From assembly GCA_016702605.1 (NCBI GenBank), contig JADJDQ010000001.1:310001-374000 (forward strand): 64,000 nt of DNA, in the 5' to 3' direction. A model generated the notes under the pieces. The model saw only the letters and a list, made by a program, of their open reading frames with translations, searched no databases and had not been told where the DNA came from. How positions within the stretch are numbered: position 1 is the first letter of the stretch; each line of letters begins with the position of its first letter. A program made the position numbers and the translations under genes. Below, piece by piece: positions 35,374 through 44,644 of this stretch. Origin of the DNA: Candidatus Intricatilinea gracilis. GTDB taxonomy: Bacteria; Pseudomonadota; Gammaproteobacteria; Burkholderiales; Burkholderiaceae_C.

Positions 35374-35832
35374 CTACTTGAAGCGGTAGAAGTCGCGTTG
35401 CAGCACCGCTGCGACGGCAGTCACTTCTTCGGGGAACATGCCCAGATTGAGCTGGGTGTTGCAGTACTCGACCATGCCACGCAGCGAGCCGGGCGTGGCG
35501 ATGCGGCCCGTCGGGCGGTAGATGGCCGTGCCATCACCGCCGGCGTTGCGTGCGTGGCACTCTTCACAGGCGTGTTCGTCGATGAGCTGGCGGCCCAGCT
35601 TCAGGTCGGCACCATCGAAGATGGCCAGGCCGGTGGGCTGGGCTGCGGCGGGCTGAGCCCAGGCAGGCGGCGTTGGCACCAGCCCGACCAGCAAGGCCAA
35701 CGCTGCGACCACCGACACACCGACACGTGTGAACACCCGCCCAGTCGTGCGTATGGCGCCGCCGCCGGCCGGCACGACGTGACGTTCGACGGGGGGCGAC
35801 GTGCGCGGCATCGGGGGCAGTTCGACAGACAT
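35374..35832 (-). CDS. Small c-type cytochrome
   Basis: Protein of 152 residues. A cytoplasmic basic segment (about 11-37) and one hydrophobic helix (about 38-58, VSVVAALALLVGLVPTPPAW) precede a periplasmic domain with a single heme motif CEECH (residues 89-93). Met120-type ligands are possible in LGMFPEE near the C-terminus. It is an electron carrier on the outer face of the inner membrane, partner unknown. The ATG at 35832 gives a sensible topology; longer frames do not. Confidence 0.82.
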   Translation of the reverse strand: MSVELPPMPRTSPPVERHVVPAGGGAIRTTGRVFTRVGVSVVAALALLVGLVPTPPAWAQPAAAQPTGLAIFDGADLKLGRQLIDEHACEECHARNAGGDGTAIYRPTGRIATPGSLRGMVEYCNTQLNLGMFPEEVTAVAAVLQRDFYRFK

Positions 35833-36093
35833 TGCCGCACTGTAGCGCCCAGCGCCGACCGCTGCACTCGGTGCCATCCATGACCGACATGCGGTTGCAG
35901 ACGCTGTTTTTCGAGGCAGCCAGGCCACAGACTTAAGCCTCCAAAAGCACGATTCCACTCGCCCCACGAGGTGCAGGGTTTGCCCACCCCTGAGTCTTCC
36001 GAGCGCCATGCCAGAGTCCACTCGCAGGCAATCAGCCCGCGACGTCGACCCCCACGACGCACCTCCTCAACCTGCGCCGCGACGAGGCTTTAG

Positions 36094-36567
36094 ATGAACA
36101 TCCTGGACTGGTTCAAGACCCTGCTCGTGCCCGAACAAGCGTCGGTGCACGCCAGCGGCCACCCGGCAACCGGCCCATTGCCCGAGCTCGAAGGGTCAGC
36201 CGAACTGGCCGGACTCGATTTCCAGGCCGCCATTCGCGCCCACCATGCCTGGAAAGAACGGCTGGATGCGCTGCTGCAGGAGCGCTCTCGCGAGCAGATG
36301 GACCCGGTGGCCATCTGCCGTGACGATCTGTGTGAACTGGGGCAATGGATCCATGGCGGTGGACGCCGCGCTTTCGGGCACCTCGAGGTGTTCGAGGATC
36401 TGCGACGGCACCATGCCGACTTTCACCTGGTGGCGGCCGAGGTGGTGCATGCTGCACGCTCGGGTCGCGAAGACCATGCCCGCAAGTTGATGGAGAGTGA
36501 GTACCAGCTCGAGTCGGAACAGGTGCAAAGCCGGCTGGCCGAACTCTTCGTCAGCCACCACCACTGA
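36094..36567 (+). CDS. Stand-alone CZB (chemoreceptor zinc-binding) domain protein
   Basis: Protein of 157 residues. The CZB helical core is clear: DFQAAIRAHHAWKERL, then CELGQWIHGGGRRAFG and RRHHADFHLVAAEVV, supplying the His3-Cys zinc site. Such domains sense zinc or hypochlorous acid and are usually joined to chemoreceptors or diguanylate cyclases; here no effector domain is attached. The N-terminal 40 residues form a short helix and a linker. The partner is unknown. Confidence 0.82.
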   Translation: MNILDWFKTLLVPEQASVHASGHPATGPLPELEGSAELAGLDFQAAIRAHHAWKERLDALLQERSREQMDPVAICRDDLCELGQWIHGGGRRAFGHLEVFEDLRRHHADFHLVAAEVVHAARSGREDHARKLMESEYQLESEQVQSRLAELFVSHHH

Positions 36568-36594
36568 CCCGGCCGGGGCGGGCCAGCCCAGGGC

Positions 36595-37359
36595 TCAACC
36601 GCTCGATCGACCGGTGGCGGCTTGCTCGTGCAACACCCGCAGACGGGCCACGTCGACCACCGGCGGATGGTCGAGGCTGTCACACACGGCCAGCACACCG
36701 GCGCCCGACACCGCGTCGGCTTGTGCCAGGACCTGTGCGCGGGGGAAATAGACGCTGGGTGTCAGCAGCACAGCCAGGCCAGCCCGGTTGGCAGACGTGA
36801 GGCCGGGCAACGAATCCTCGATGGCAATCGCCTGATCGGGCCGGCAACCCAGTAGCGTCAACGCGCGCTCATAGACCTCGGGATCGGGCTTTTTCTTGAT
36901 CACGTCTTCGCCGCACACGACCGCAGCGAAACGTTCCTGCCACTGGCGCCCGAACCAGCCGCCGAGCAGAGCATCGACGTTGGTGCGGCTGGTGGTGGTG
37001 GCGATGGCCTGGCGCAGACCCGCCGCCCGGGCTTCTTCCATGAGCCGCAACACCCCCGGCCGGGGCACGATGCGGCCCATGTTGACGATGTCGGCGTACG
37101 CCTCGTTCTTGCGTCGGTGCAACACGGCGGCCAGGGCGACACGTTCGGCCGGGTCGGCCGGCGCGTCGGCGCGGCTGTCCATGTCGTGGACCAGGCGCTC
37201 ACGCCCGCCGGTGATGTGCAGCAGTTCGCCGTAACGCGCCGGATCCCAGTGCCAGTGCAGGCCCAGCGACTGGAAGGCCTGGTTGAAGGCCAGGCGATGT
37301 CCATCGCGTTCGGTTTCGGCAATCGTGCCGTCGACGTCCCAGATCAGAGCTTCGAGCAT
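36595..37359 (-). CDS. cbbY: CbbY-type HAD phosphatase, copy 1
   Basis: HAD-superfamily phosphatase of 254 residues with motif I DVDGTIAET, motif II TTTSRTN and motif IV IAIEDSLPGL. CbbY removes the phosphate from xylulose-1,5-bisphosphate, a RuBisCO inhibitor. This is the last gene of the minus-strand cbb operon, 95 bases after fba. A second CbbY-type gene lies two genes upstream at 38546-39322. The name is assigned from operon context and fold; the two copies could differ in substrate. Confidence 0.82.
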   Translation of the reverse strand: MLEALIWDVDGTIAETERDGHRLAFNQAFQSLGLHWHWDPARYGELLHITGGRERLVHDMDSRADAPADPAERVALAAVLHRRKNEAYADIVNMGRIVPRPGVLRLMEEARAAGLRQAIATTTSRTNVDALLGGWFGRQWQERFAAVVCGEDVIKKKPDPEVYERALTLLGCRPDQAIAIEDSLPGLTSANRAGLAVLLTPSVYFPRAQVLAQADAVSGAGVLAVCDSLDHPPVVDVARLRVLHEQAATGRSSG

Positions 37360-37454
37360 GCGCCAGCGTAGCCGTTCGGGAGTAGCGAAGCCTGCGCCAG
37401 GGCAAAGTCGCGCGGCGGAAGTTGTAAGCACAACTGGCCACTCACCATGGCCGA

Positions 37455-38492
37455 TCAGGCGTAACGCGCGACCATGTGGTCGAGCGCCACGGGCTTGATC
37501 TTCGCCGCCTGACCCTCGCAGCCGAAGGCCTTGAAGCGCGCCTCGCAGATGCCACGCGCCGCCTTGGTGGCCGCCTGCAGCGCCTTGCGCGGGTCGAACT
37601 CGCCGGGCGCTTGTGCGAACACCTGGCGCATGGCGCCGGTCATGGCCAGGCGGATGTCGGTGTCGATGTTGACCTTGCGCACGCCACTGGCGATGCCACG
37701 CACGATCTCTTCCACCGGCACGCCGTAGGTCTCCTTGATGTCGCCGCCGTACTGGCGAATGATGGCCAGCCACTCCTGCGGCACGCTTGATGAGCCGTGC
37801 ATCACCAGGTGGGTGTTGGGCACGGCGGCGTGGATCTGCGCGATGCGGTCGATGGCCAGGATGTCGCCGGTGGGCTGGCGGGTGAACTTGTAGGCGCCGT
37901 GGCTGGTGCCGATGGCAATCGCCAGGGCATCGACACCGGTGCGGGCGACGAAGTCCTTGGCCTCGGTCGGGTCGGTCAACATCTGCTCGTGGCTGAGCTT
38001 GCCTTCGGCGCCCACGCCGTCTTCCTCGCCGGCATCACCGGTCTCCAGCGAACCCAGGCAGCCGAGCTCACCTTCGACCGACACTCCCACCGCGTGCGCG
38101 ATGCGCGCCACGTCCGAGGTAACGGCCACGTTGTAGTCGTAGCTGGCGGGGGTCTTGGCGTCTTCGCGCAGCGAGCCGTCCATCATCACGCTCGAAAAGC
38201 CCGAGCGGATGGCCTGCACACACACCGCTGCCGACGCGCCGTGGTCCTGGTGCAGGCACACGGGGATGTCGGGGTGAGTCTCGATGGCGGCCAGCACCAT
38301 GTGGCGCAGATAGGCCTCACCCGCGTACTTGCGTGCCCCCGCGCTGGCCTGCAGGATCACCGGGCTCATGGTGGCCTGGGCCGCTTGCATGATGGCGTGG
38401 ATCTGCTCGAGGTTGTTGACATTGAAGGCGGGCACGCCGTAGCTGTGGTCGGCGGCGTGGTCGAGCAGTTGTCGCAGGGATATCAGGGCCAT
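37455..38492 (-). CDS. cbbA: Class II fructose-bisphosphate aldolase
   Basis: Zinc-dependent aldolase of 345 residues that joins glyceraldehyde-3-phosphate and DHAP; in the Calvin cycle it also makes sedoheptulose-1,7-bisphosphate. Key stretches are YGVPAFNVNNLEQIHAIM at the N-terminus, the zinc histidine in CLHQDHGASA, and VEGELGCLG and LVMHGSSSVP further on. The full length matches the family. It lies in the cbb operon between the two cbbY-type genes. Confidence 0.95.
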   Translation of the reverse strand: MALISLRQLLDHAADHSYGVPAFNVNNLEQIHAIMQAAQATMSPVILQASAGARKYAGEAYLRHMVLAAIETHPDIPVCLHQDHGASAAVCVQAIRSGFSSVMMDGSLREDAKTPASYDYNVAVTSDVARIAHAVGVSVEGELGCLGSLETGDAGEEDGVGAEGKLSHEQMLTDPTEAKDFVARTGVDALAIAIGTSHGAYKFTRQPTGDILAIDRIAQIHAAVPNTHLVMHGSSSVPQEWLAIIRQYGGDIKETYGVPVEEIVRGIASGVRKVNIDTDIRLAMTGAMRQVFAQAPGEFDPRKALQAATKAARGICEARFKAFGCEGQAAKIKPVALDHMVARYA

Positions 38493-38545
38493 GAGGATGC
38501 TCCAGAAGGTTGTGCAGAGTCAGGGGTTGCAGGAAGTTGGTGGCG

Positions 38546-39322
38546 TCAGCCGAACTGGCTGACCAGGTTCATGTCGGCGGCCCAGGCCAGCACGTCGCTC
38601 AGGCCGACGCCCCCGGGCGCGGCCGGCAGCGCCGGGGTCCAGCCCAGGCGCTGGTCCAGGCCGGGGCCGATCGCGATCGCACCTTCGATCGGCGCGTGGG
38701 CAAAGTAGTGGCTGCGTGTCACGATCACCGGCACATCGGCGGCGCGCGCTGCAGCGGTGCCGCCGGGTGTGTCCTCGATCGCCACACAAGCCAGCGCGGG
38801 CAGCTTCAGCCGCGCCAATGCCTGCAGGTAGACAGCCGGGTCGGGCTTGCGTGCGTCGACATCCTCGTGGCAGACCGCCACCGCGAAGTCCCGGTGCCAG
38901 GCCTTGCCGAAGTGCCGCTGCATCAACGCGTCGAGGTTGCTGCGGCTGGTGCTGGTGGTGATGGCCAGGCGCAGCCCGGCGGCCAGAGCCTCGGTCATCA
39001 GTTCACGCACGCCCGGGCGCAACTCGATGACACCGGCGCCCACCCGGGCGGCATACCGTTCGTTCTTGAGTTGGTGCAGGCGCTGCGCCAGAGCCTTGCG
39101 TTCACCCAGCAGAGCCGGGGCGCCCGACTGGTGCGCGATGAAGTGCTGCACACGCTCCGGCCCGCCGGTGATGTGCAGCCAATGCCCATAGTCGTCCTCA
39201 CTCCAGCGCCAGGGCAGGCCGAGCGCCTCGAACGCCTCGTTGAAAGCCACGCGGTGGCCGTCGCGTTCGGTCTCGGCCATCGTGCCGTCGACATCCCAGA
39301 GCAGGGCCTGGACGCGGCTCAT
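38546..39322 (-). CDS. cbbY: CbbY-type HAD phosphatase, copy 2
   Basis: HAD phosphatase of 258 residues with motif I DVDGTMAET, motif II TTSTSRSN and motif IV VAIEDTPGGT. The opening MSRVQALLWDVDG closely parallels the other copy (MLEALIWDVDG) and both share the cap segment HITGGxERxxH, so they are paralogues. It lies between pgk and cbbA. Expected substrate: xylulose-1,5-bisphosphate or another inhibitory sugar bisphosphate. Confidence 0.82.
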   Translation of the reverse strand: MSRVQALLWDVDGTMAETERDGHRVAFNEAFEALGLPWRWSEDDYGHWLHITGGPERVQHFIAHQSGAPALLGERKALAQRLHQLKNERYAARVGAGVIELRPGVRELMTEALAAGLRLAITTSTSRSNLDALMQRHFGKAWHRDFAVAVCHEDVDARKPDPAVYLQALARLKLPALACVAIEDTPGGTAAARAADVPVIVTRSHYFAHAPIEGAIAIGPGLDQRLGWTPALPAAPGGVGLSDVLAWAADMNLVSQFG

Positions 39323-39401
39323 GTGGGCGTCCGGCAAGAGACGATGGCAATGGCGCTGATGACGCCAGCTCGCCCGTGCAAGGGAGCCGTGGGCATCGGC
39401 T

Positions 39402-40607
39402 TCATGCCCGGGCTCGCCTGGCCAGGATCTCGAACGCCGGCAGCGTCTTGCCTTCCAGCACTTCGAGGAAGGCGCCGCCGCCGGTGGAGATGTAGCCGAC
39501 ATCCTTCTCGATGCCGTACTTGGCGATGGCAGCCAGCGTGTCGCCACCACCGGCGATGCTGAAGGCCGAGCTGGCGGCAATGGCACGGGCGATGGTTTCG
39601 GTGCCTTGCGCAAAGGCGTCGAACTCGAACACACCGACCGGGCCGTTCCAGACGATGGTGCCGGCGGCCATGAGTTGTTCGGCCAGCATGGCGGCGGTCT
39701 TGGGGCCGATGTCGAGGATGAGGTCGTCGTCGGCCACGTCGGAGGCAGCCTTGACGGTGGCTTCGGCGTCGGCGGCAAAACGTTTGGCGCAGACCACGTC
39801 GACGGGGATGGGCACGGCCGCGCCGCGCGCCTTCATGGCCTCGATCACGGCGGTGGCTTCACCGACCAGGTCGGCCTCGGCCAGGCTCTTGCCGATCTTG
39901 TAGCCGGCCGCCAGCAAAAAGGTGTTGGCAATGCCACCGCCCACGATCAGGCCGTCGACGTTCCTGGCCAGCGCCTGCAGGATGGTGAGTTTGGTGCTGA
40001 CCTTGCTGCCGGCCACGATGGCCAGCAGCGGGCGCTTCGGGTGCGCCAGCGCCTTGGTGATGGCGTCGATCTCGGCCGACAGCAGCGGGCCGGCGCAGGC
40101 GATGGGCGCGTATTCGGCGATGCCGTAGGTCGTGCCTTCGGCGCGGTGGGCGGTGCCGAAGGCGTCGTTGGCGTAGACGTCGCACAGGGCGGCCATCTTC
40201 TTGGCCAGCTCGGCGTTGTTCTTCTTCTCACCCTTGTTGAGGCGGCAGTTCTCGAGCATCACCAGGTGGCCGGGCGCCACCGTCACGCCGTCGACCCAGT
40301 TGGCGACCACGGGGATCTCGAAGCCCATCAGTTCACCCATGCGCTTGGCCACGGGGGCGAGCGAGTCCTCGGGCTTGAACTCACCTTCGGTTGGGCGGCC
40401 CAGGTGGCTGGTCACCATGACGGCGGCGCCAGCGTCCAGCGCCAGGCGCAGCGCCGGGATCGAGGCGCGGATGCGGGTGTCTTCGGTGATGTTGCCGGCG
40501 TCGTCCTGCGGCACGTTGAGGTCGGCGCGGATGAAGACGCGTTGGCCTTGCAGCTTGCCGGCGGCGGCGAGGTCGGTGAGACGAAGGATGTCCATGGTCA
40601 CGTTCAT
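39402..40607 (-). CDS. pgk: Phosphoglycerate kinase
   Basis: Enzyme of 401 residues that phosphorylates 3-phosphoglycerate with ATP. The family opening VFIRADLNVPQDDAGNI and the later motifs VMVTSHLGRPTEGEFKPE and FEFDAFAQGTE are present. It starts 6 bases after the gap stop, so the two are translated from one message and catalyse consecutive Calvin-cycle steps. An in-frame ATG at 40595 is an alternative start. Confidence 0.95.
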   Translation of the reverse strand: MNVTMDILRLTDLAAAGKLQGQRVFIRADLNVPQDDAGNITEDTRIRASIPALRLALDAGAAVMVTSHLGRPTEGEFKPEDSLAPVAKRMGELMGFEIPVVANWVDGVTVAPGHLVMLENCRLNKGEKKNNAELAKKMAALCDVYANDAFGTAHRAEGTTYGIAEYAPIACAGPLLSAEIDAITKALAHPKRPLLAIVAGSKVSTKLTILQALARNVDGLIVGGGIANTFLLAAGYKIGKSLAEADLVGEATAVIEAMKARGAAVPIPVDVVCAKRFAADAEATVKAASDVADDDLILDIGPKTAAMLAEQLMAAGTIVWNGPVGVFEFDAFAQGTETIARAIAASSAFSIAGGGDTLAAIAKYGIEKDVGYISTGGGAFLEVLEGKTLPAFEILARRARA

Positions 40608-40613
40608 CTCCGT

Positions 40614-41621
40614 TCAGCGGCCACTCACCACACGCACCATCTCGAGCACCTTGTTCGAGTAGCCCCACTCGTTGTCGTACCAGGACACGACCTTCACGAA
40701 GGTCTTGTCCAGCGCGATGCCGGCGTCGGCGTCGAACACGCTGGTGCAGGGTTCACCGCGGAAGTCGGTCGCCACCACCTTGTCTTCGGTGTAGCCCAGC
40801 ACACCCTTCAGGGCGCCCTGGCTCTGTGCCTTCATCTCGGCGCAGATCTCGGCGTAGCTGGCTTCGCTGTTGAGCTCGACGGTCAGGTCGACCACCGACA
40901 CGTCGCTGGTCGGCACGCGAAAGGCCATGCCGGTGAGCTTCTTGTTCAGCTCGGGGATGACCACGCCCACGGCCTTGGCGGCACCGGTGCTGCTGGGGAT
41001 GATGTTTTCGAGGATGCCGCGGCCGCCGCGCCAGTCCTTGTTGCTCGGGCCGTCCACGGTCTTTTGTGTGGCGGTGGCGGCGTGCACGGTGGTCATCAGG
41101 CCGCGCTTGATGCCCCACTTGTCGTTGAGCACCTTGGCCACCGGGGCCAGGCAGTTGGTGGTGCAGCTGGCGTTGCTGATGATGGCCTGGCCAGCGTAGG
41201 TCTTGTCGTTGACGCCGAAGACGAACATCGGCGTGTCGTCCTTGCTGGGTGCCGAGAAGATGACCTTCTTGGCGCCAGCCTTCAGGTGGGCTTCGCCGCT
41301 TTCCTTGGTCAGGAACAGGCCGGTCGATTCGACGACGATGTCGGCACCGACCTCGTCCCACTTCAGCTCGGCCGGGTTCTTCACGGCGGTCAGGCGGATC
41401 TTCTTGCCGTTGACCACCAGCGTGTTGCCGTCGACCGAGACCTCACCCTTGAAGCGGCCATGCACGCTGTCGTAGGTGAGCATGTAGGCCAGGTAGTCGG
41501 GCTCGAGCAGGTCGTTGATGCCGACGATCTCGATGTCGTTGAAGTTCTGCACCGCGGCGCGGAACACCATGCGGCCGATGCGGCCGAAGCCATTGATGCC
41601 GATCTTGATGGTCATGGTCAT
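40614..41621 (-). CDS. gap: Glyceraldehyde-3-phosphate dehydrogenase
   Basis: Enzyme of 335 residues that interconverts 1,3-bisphosphoglycerate and glyceraldehyde-3-phosphate. It has the NAD-binding start IKIGINGFGRIGRMVFRA, the catalytic cysteine in SNASCTTNCLAP, and WYDNEWGYS near the C-terminus. It is part of the cbb operon. A 142-base gap before it carries a candidate CbbR box, so it may have its own promoter. Confidence 0.96.
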   Translation of the reverse strand: MTMTIKIGINGFGRIGRMVFRAAVQNFNDIEIVGINDLLEPDYLAYMLTYDSVHGRFKGEVSVDGNTLVVNGKKIRLTAVKNPAELKWDEVGADIVVESTGLFLTKESGEAHLKAGAKKVIFSAPSKDDTPMFVFGVNDKTYAGQAIISNASCTTNCLAPVAKVLNDKWGIKRGLMTTVHAATATQKTVDGPSNKDWRGGRGILENIIPSSTGAAKAVGVVIPELNKKLTGMAFRVPTSDVSVVDLTVELNSEASYAEICAEMKAQSQGALKGVLGYTEDKVVATDFRGEPCTSVFDADAGIALDKTFVKVVSWYDNEWGYSNKVLEMVRVVSGR

Positions 41622-41700
41622 GAAGAAGTGAGGTGGATGAAAAAGCAGGAAGAAGACTTGTCGGCCATGCCAGGGACCGGGCCCAGCGCCATTGAAGGCG

Positions 41701-41718
41701 AGGTGTATTCACCAAACT
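41701..41718 (-). promoter_or_regulatory. Candidate CbbR-type operator upstream of gap
   Basis: Sequence AGGTGTATTCACCAAACT contains the inverted repeat GGTG-TATT-CACC. It matches the element in the rpe/cbbR intergenic region (47633-47650) at 15 of 18 positions. It lies 80 bases before the gap start codon in the gph-gap gap. Assignment to CbbR is inference from recurrence within the locus. Confidence 0.4.
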
Positions 41719-41763
41719 GCGTCGCCAGCCCTGCGGCGAGGAGCCACTGCGTAGGGCCGGACG

Positions 41764-42456
41764 TCAGGCGGCCAGTTCCGGGCGCAAGCTCAGCACATGG
41801 GCAGCCACATCGGCCAGGTTGTCGAACAGGCGGTCAGGCCGCGCCAGTTCCACCGGCTCACCGCCGTTGTAGCCATAAGGCACGGCCCAGGCGGCGACAC
41901 CGGCGTTGCGGGCGGCTTCGATGTCGGTGCGTGAATCACCCACATGCACCAGCGCATCGGGGCCTACCTTCAGGCTGGCCGCCGCGCTGCGCAGCACCGA
42001 GCCGTGCGGCTTGCGCTGCGCCAGTGTGTCGCCGGCTATCACCAGGTCGAGCAACTCGTGCAGACCGGTCGCGACCAGCAGCTTGTGGGTGTAGGCGCCG
42101 TCCTTGTTGGTGACACAGGCGGTGCGTATGCCGGCCGCACGCAGGTCGCGCAGCGCCTGCAACGCGCCGGGGTAGGCCTGGGCGCTGAGGCCGACGCAGG
42201 CGGCGTATTGCTCGCCCACACGGGAAAGCACGCGGTCCACGTGCACACGGTCGGCCAGTGGGGGCTGTTCGAGCAGGATGCGCGCCATCAGACCCAACAT
42301 CAGCTCCCGCAAGCCGTTGCCGATGAGGCCGGTGACTTCGGCCTGTGGGCGTGGGGCGATGTCGAATTCGACCAGTGTGAGATTGACCGCCTGGGCGATC
42401 TCGCCGGCCGTGTCGACCAGGGTGCCGTCGAGATCGAAACTGAGCGCGCGGATCAT
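41764..42456 (-). CDS. cbbZ: Phosphoglycolate phosphatase
   Basis: HAD phosphatase of 230 residues that dephosphorylates 2-phosphoglycolate made by the oxygenase reaction of RuBisCO. It has motif I FDLDGTLVDTAGEI, the cap sequence VTGLIGNGLRELM and motif IV HVGDSRTDIEAARNAG. It is in the cbb operon, 48 bases after tkt. The family is normally called gph elsewhere; cbbZ reflects this operon. Confidence 0.92.
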   Translation of the reverse strand: MIRALSFDLDGTLVDTAGEIAQAVNLTLVEFDIAPRPQAEVTGLIGNGLRELMLGLMARILLEQPPLADRVHVDRVLSRVGEQYAACVGLSAQAYPGALQALRDLRAAGIRTACVTNKDGAYTHKLLVATGLHELLDLVIAGDTLAQRKPHGSVLRSAAASLKVGPDALVHVGDSRTDIEAARNAGVAAWAVPYGYNGGEPVELARPDRLFDNLADVAAHVLSLRPELAA

Positions 42457-42504
42457 GGTGAGGCTTGCCCGATGCAGGTGGAGTCGAGGGATGTGAAGTG
42501 CGGC

Positions 42505-44532
42505 TCAGTTGCCCGAGCGCACCAGCCGGCGCGACTCGTCGCACTCACGTGCCACACGATCGGCCAATGCCTCGGCGGTGAAGCCGAAGTGCTCGAACAC
42601 TGCATTGCCCGGGCCCGATTCACCGAAGCTGTCGATGCCCAGCGCGGCCACACAACCGTATTGCCCCCACCAGCGCGACACGCCGGCTTCAACGCCGATA
42701 CGCGGCAGGCCGCGGCCCAGCACCTCGTCGCGATAGGCGGCGTCCTGGCGGTCGAACACACTCGTCGACGGCAGCGACACCACCCGCACGGCGATGCCTC
42801 GCTCGTCGAGCAGCGCTTGCGCGGCCATCGCCAGGCCAACTTCGGACCCAGTGGCCAGGATGGACGCCTGCGCCTGCACACGGTCGCTCAGCACATACCC
42901 TCCACGCAGGATGGCGACCACCTGCTCGGGCGCACGCGATTGCGCCGGCAGGTTCTGGCGCGACAACAGCAGCGCACTCGGCCCCGAGCGGCGTTGCAGC
43001 GAGTGGCTCCAGGCCACCGCCGTCTCGGCTGCATCACAGGGGCGCCACACGTCCAGATTCGGAATGAGGCGCAGGCTGGCCGCATGTTCCACCGGCTGGT
43101 GGGTCGGGCCGTCTTCACCCAGGCCGACCGAGTCGTGGGTGAACACATGCACCACCCGCAACTTCATGAGTGCGGCCATACGCACCGCGTTGCGGCTGTA
43201 GTCGCTGAAGGTCAGGAAGGTGCCGCCGTAGGGGATGTAGCCGCCGTGCAGCGCCACACCGTTCATGATGGCGGCCATGCCGAACTCGCGCACGCCGTAG
43301 TTGACGTGGCGGCCGGTCATGTCGCCGGCCTTGACCGCGCCGCAGCCGGGGAAGTCGGTGAGGTTGGAGCCGGTCAGGTCGGCGCTGCCGCCCAGCAGTT
43401 CGGGCAGGGCCGGGCCCAGCACGGCGAGTGCCTGCTGCGATGCCTTGCGGGTGGCGACGTTGTCGCGCGACTGGCCGAATTTGCCCATCAGTTCGAGCAG
43501 CGTTACCTCGACGTTGACCGGCAGATCACCCCGCATGCGGCGTTGGAACTCGGCCGCCTGGGCCGGGAACTCGGCCCGGTAGGCCGCCAGCCGCTCGCTC
43601 CAGCGTCGGTGTTGTGAAGCGCCGCGTTCACGCGCATCCCACGCGGCACGCAGCGTGTCAGGCACCTCGAACGGTGCATGCGGCCAGCCGATGGCCGCAC
43701 GGGTGGCGGCAATCTCGGTGGCGCCGAGTGGTTCGCCGTGCGCCTTGGCGCTGCCGGCACGGTTGGGCGAGCCTTTGCCGATGGCCGTCTTGCAGATGAT
43801 GAGGGTGGGTTTGTCGGTGCTGCCTTGCGCGTCGGTGATGGCGTTGTCGACCTGATCGACGTCATGGCCATCGACCGGGCCGACCACGTTCCAGCCGCAT
43901 GCCCTGAAACGTGCGGCGGTGTCGTCGCGGAACCAGCCGGTCACGGCGCCGTCGATGCTGATGCCGTTGTCGTCGTACAGCGCGATGAGCTTGTTCAGGC
44001 CCCACACGCCGGCCAGCGAGATGGCCTCCTGGCTGATGCCTTCCATCAGGCAGCCGTCACCCATGAAGACATAGGTGTGGTGGTCGATCAGCTCATGGCC
44101 GGGGCGGTTGAACTCGGTGGCCAGCAGCTTTTCGGCCAAGGCCATGCCGACCGCATTGGTCAGGCCCTGACCGAGCGGACCGGTCGTGGTCTCGACACCC
44201 GGCGTGATGCCGACCTCGGGGTGCCCGGCCGTGCGGCTGTGCAACTGGCGGAAGGACTTGAGGTCGTCGATGCCGAGGTCGTGGCCAGTGAGGTGCAGCA
44301 GCGAATACAGCAGCGCCGAGGCGTGGCCGTTGCTCAGCACGAAACGGTCGCGATCCGGCCAGGCCGTGTCCGCGGGGTCGATGCGCAGATGGCGGCTCCA
44401 CAAGGCCACCGCCATCTCGGCCATGCCCATGGGGGCGCCGGGATGGCCCGAATTGGCTTTCTGCACCGCGTCCATCGCCAGGGCGCGCAGGGAATTGGCC
44501 ATGTCGGCGGCCAGGGTCTGGGGAGCGTTCAT
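42505..44532 (-). CDS. cbbT: Transketolase
   Basis: Thiamine-diphosphate enzyme of 675 residues moving two-carbon units in the regenerative part of the Calvin cycle. Landmarks are MDAVQKANSGHPGAPMGMAE, GDGCLMEGISQEA (the cofactor motif), GLGEDGPTHQPVEH and the C-terminal domain. I chose the ATG at 44532, with an AGGA 8 bases upstream; the frame extends back to 44658 in arginine-rich sequence. It lies between prk and cbbZ. Confidence 0.95.
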   Translation of the reverse strand: MNAPQTLAADMANSLRALAMDAVQKANSGHPGAPMGMAEMAVALWSRHLRIDPADTAWPDRDRFVLSNGHASALLYSLLHLTGHDLGIDDLKSFRQLHSRTAGHPEVGITPGVETTTGPLGQGLTNAVGMALAEKLLATEFNRPGHELIDHHTYVFMGDGCLMEGISQEAISLAGVWGLNKLIALYDDNGISIDGAVTGWFRDDTAARFRACGWNVVGPVDGHDVDQVDNAITDAQGSTDKPTLIICKTAIGKGSPNRAGSAKAHGEPLGATEIAATRAAIGWPHAPFEVPDTLRAAWDARERGASQHRRWSERLAAYRAEFPAQAAEFQRRMRGDLPVNVEVTLLELMGKFGQSRDNVATRKASQQALAVLGPALPELLGGSADLTGSNLTDFPGCGAVKAGDMTGRHVNYGVREFGMAAIMNGVALHGGYIPYGGTFLTFSDYSRNAVRMAALMKLRVVHVFTHDSVGLGEDGPTHQPVEHAASLRLIPNLDVWRPCDAAETAVAWSHSLQRRSGPSALLLSRQNLPAQSRAPEQVVAILRGGYVLSDRVQAQASILATGSEVGLAMAAQALLDERGIAVRVVSLPSTSVFDRQDAAYRDEVLGRGLPRIGVEAGVSRWWGQYGCVAALGIDSFGESGPGNAVFEHFGFTAEALADRVARECDESRRLVRSGN

Positions 44533-44644
44533 CGAGGTATTCCTCGTTCGAGGGTTCGTTCTGGAGGGGCCAGGCGTTCGGGGGCGTGTCTCGTGTCGCC
44601 CGGCCCGCCTGGACCGTGTCGTGATGTAGCCGTCCGCGCGGGGC

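Noticed and set aside
39606..42113. 835-codon open frame on the plus strand across pgk, gap and gph
   Set aside because: Antisense to three certain Calvin-cycle genes; composition rich in Gly/His/Val as expected from the reverse of GC-rich coding DNA; no motif.
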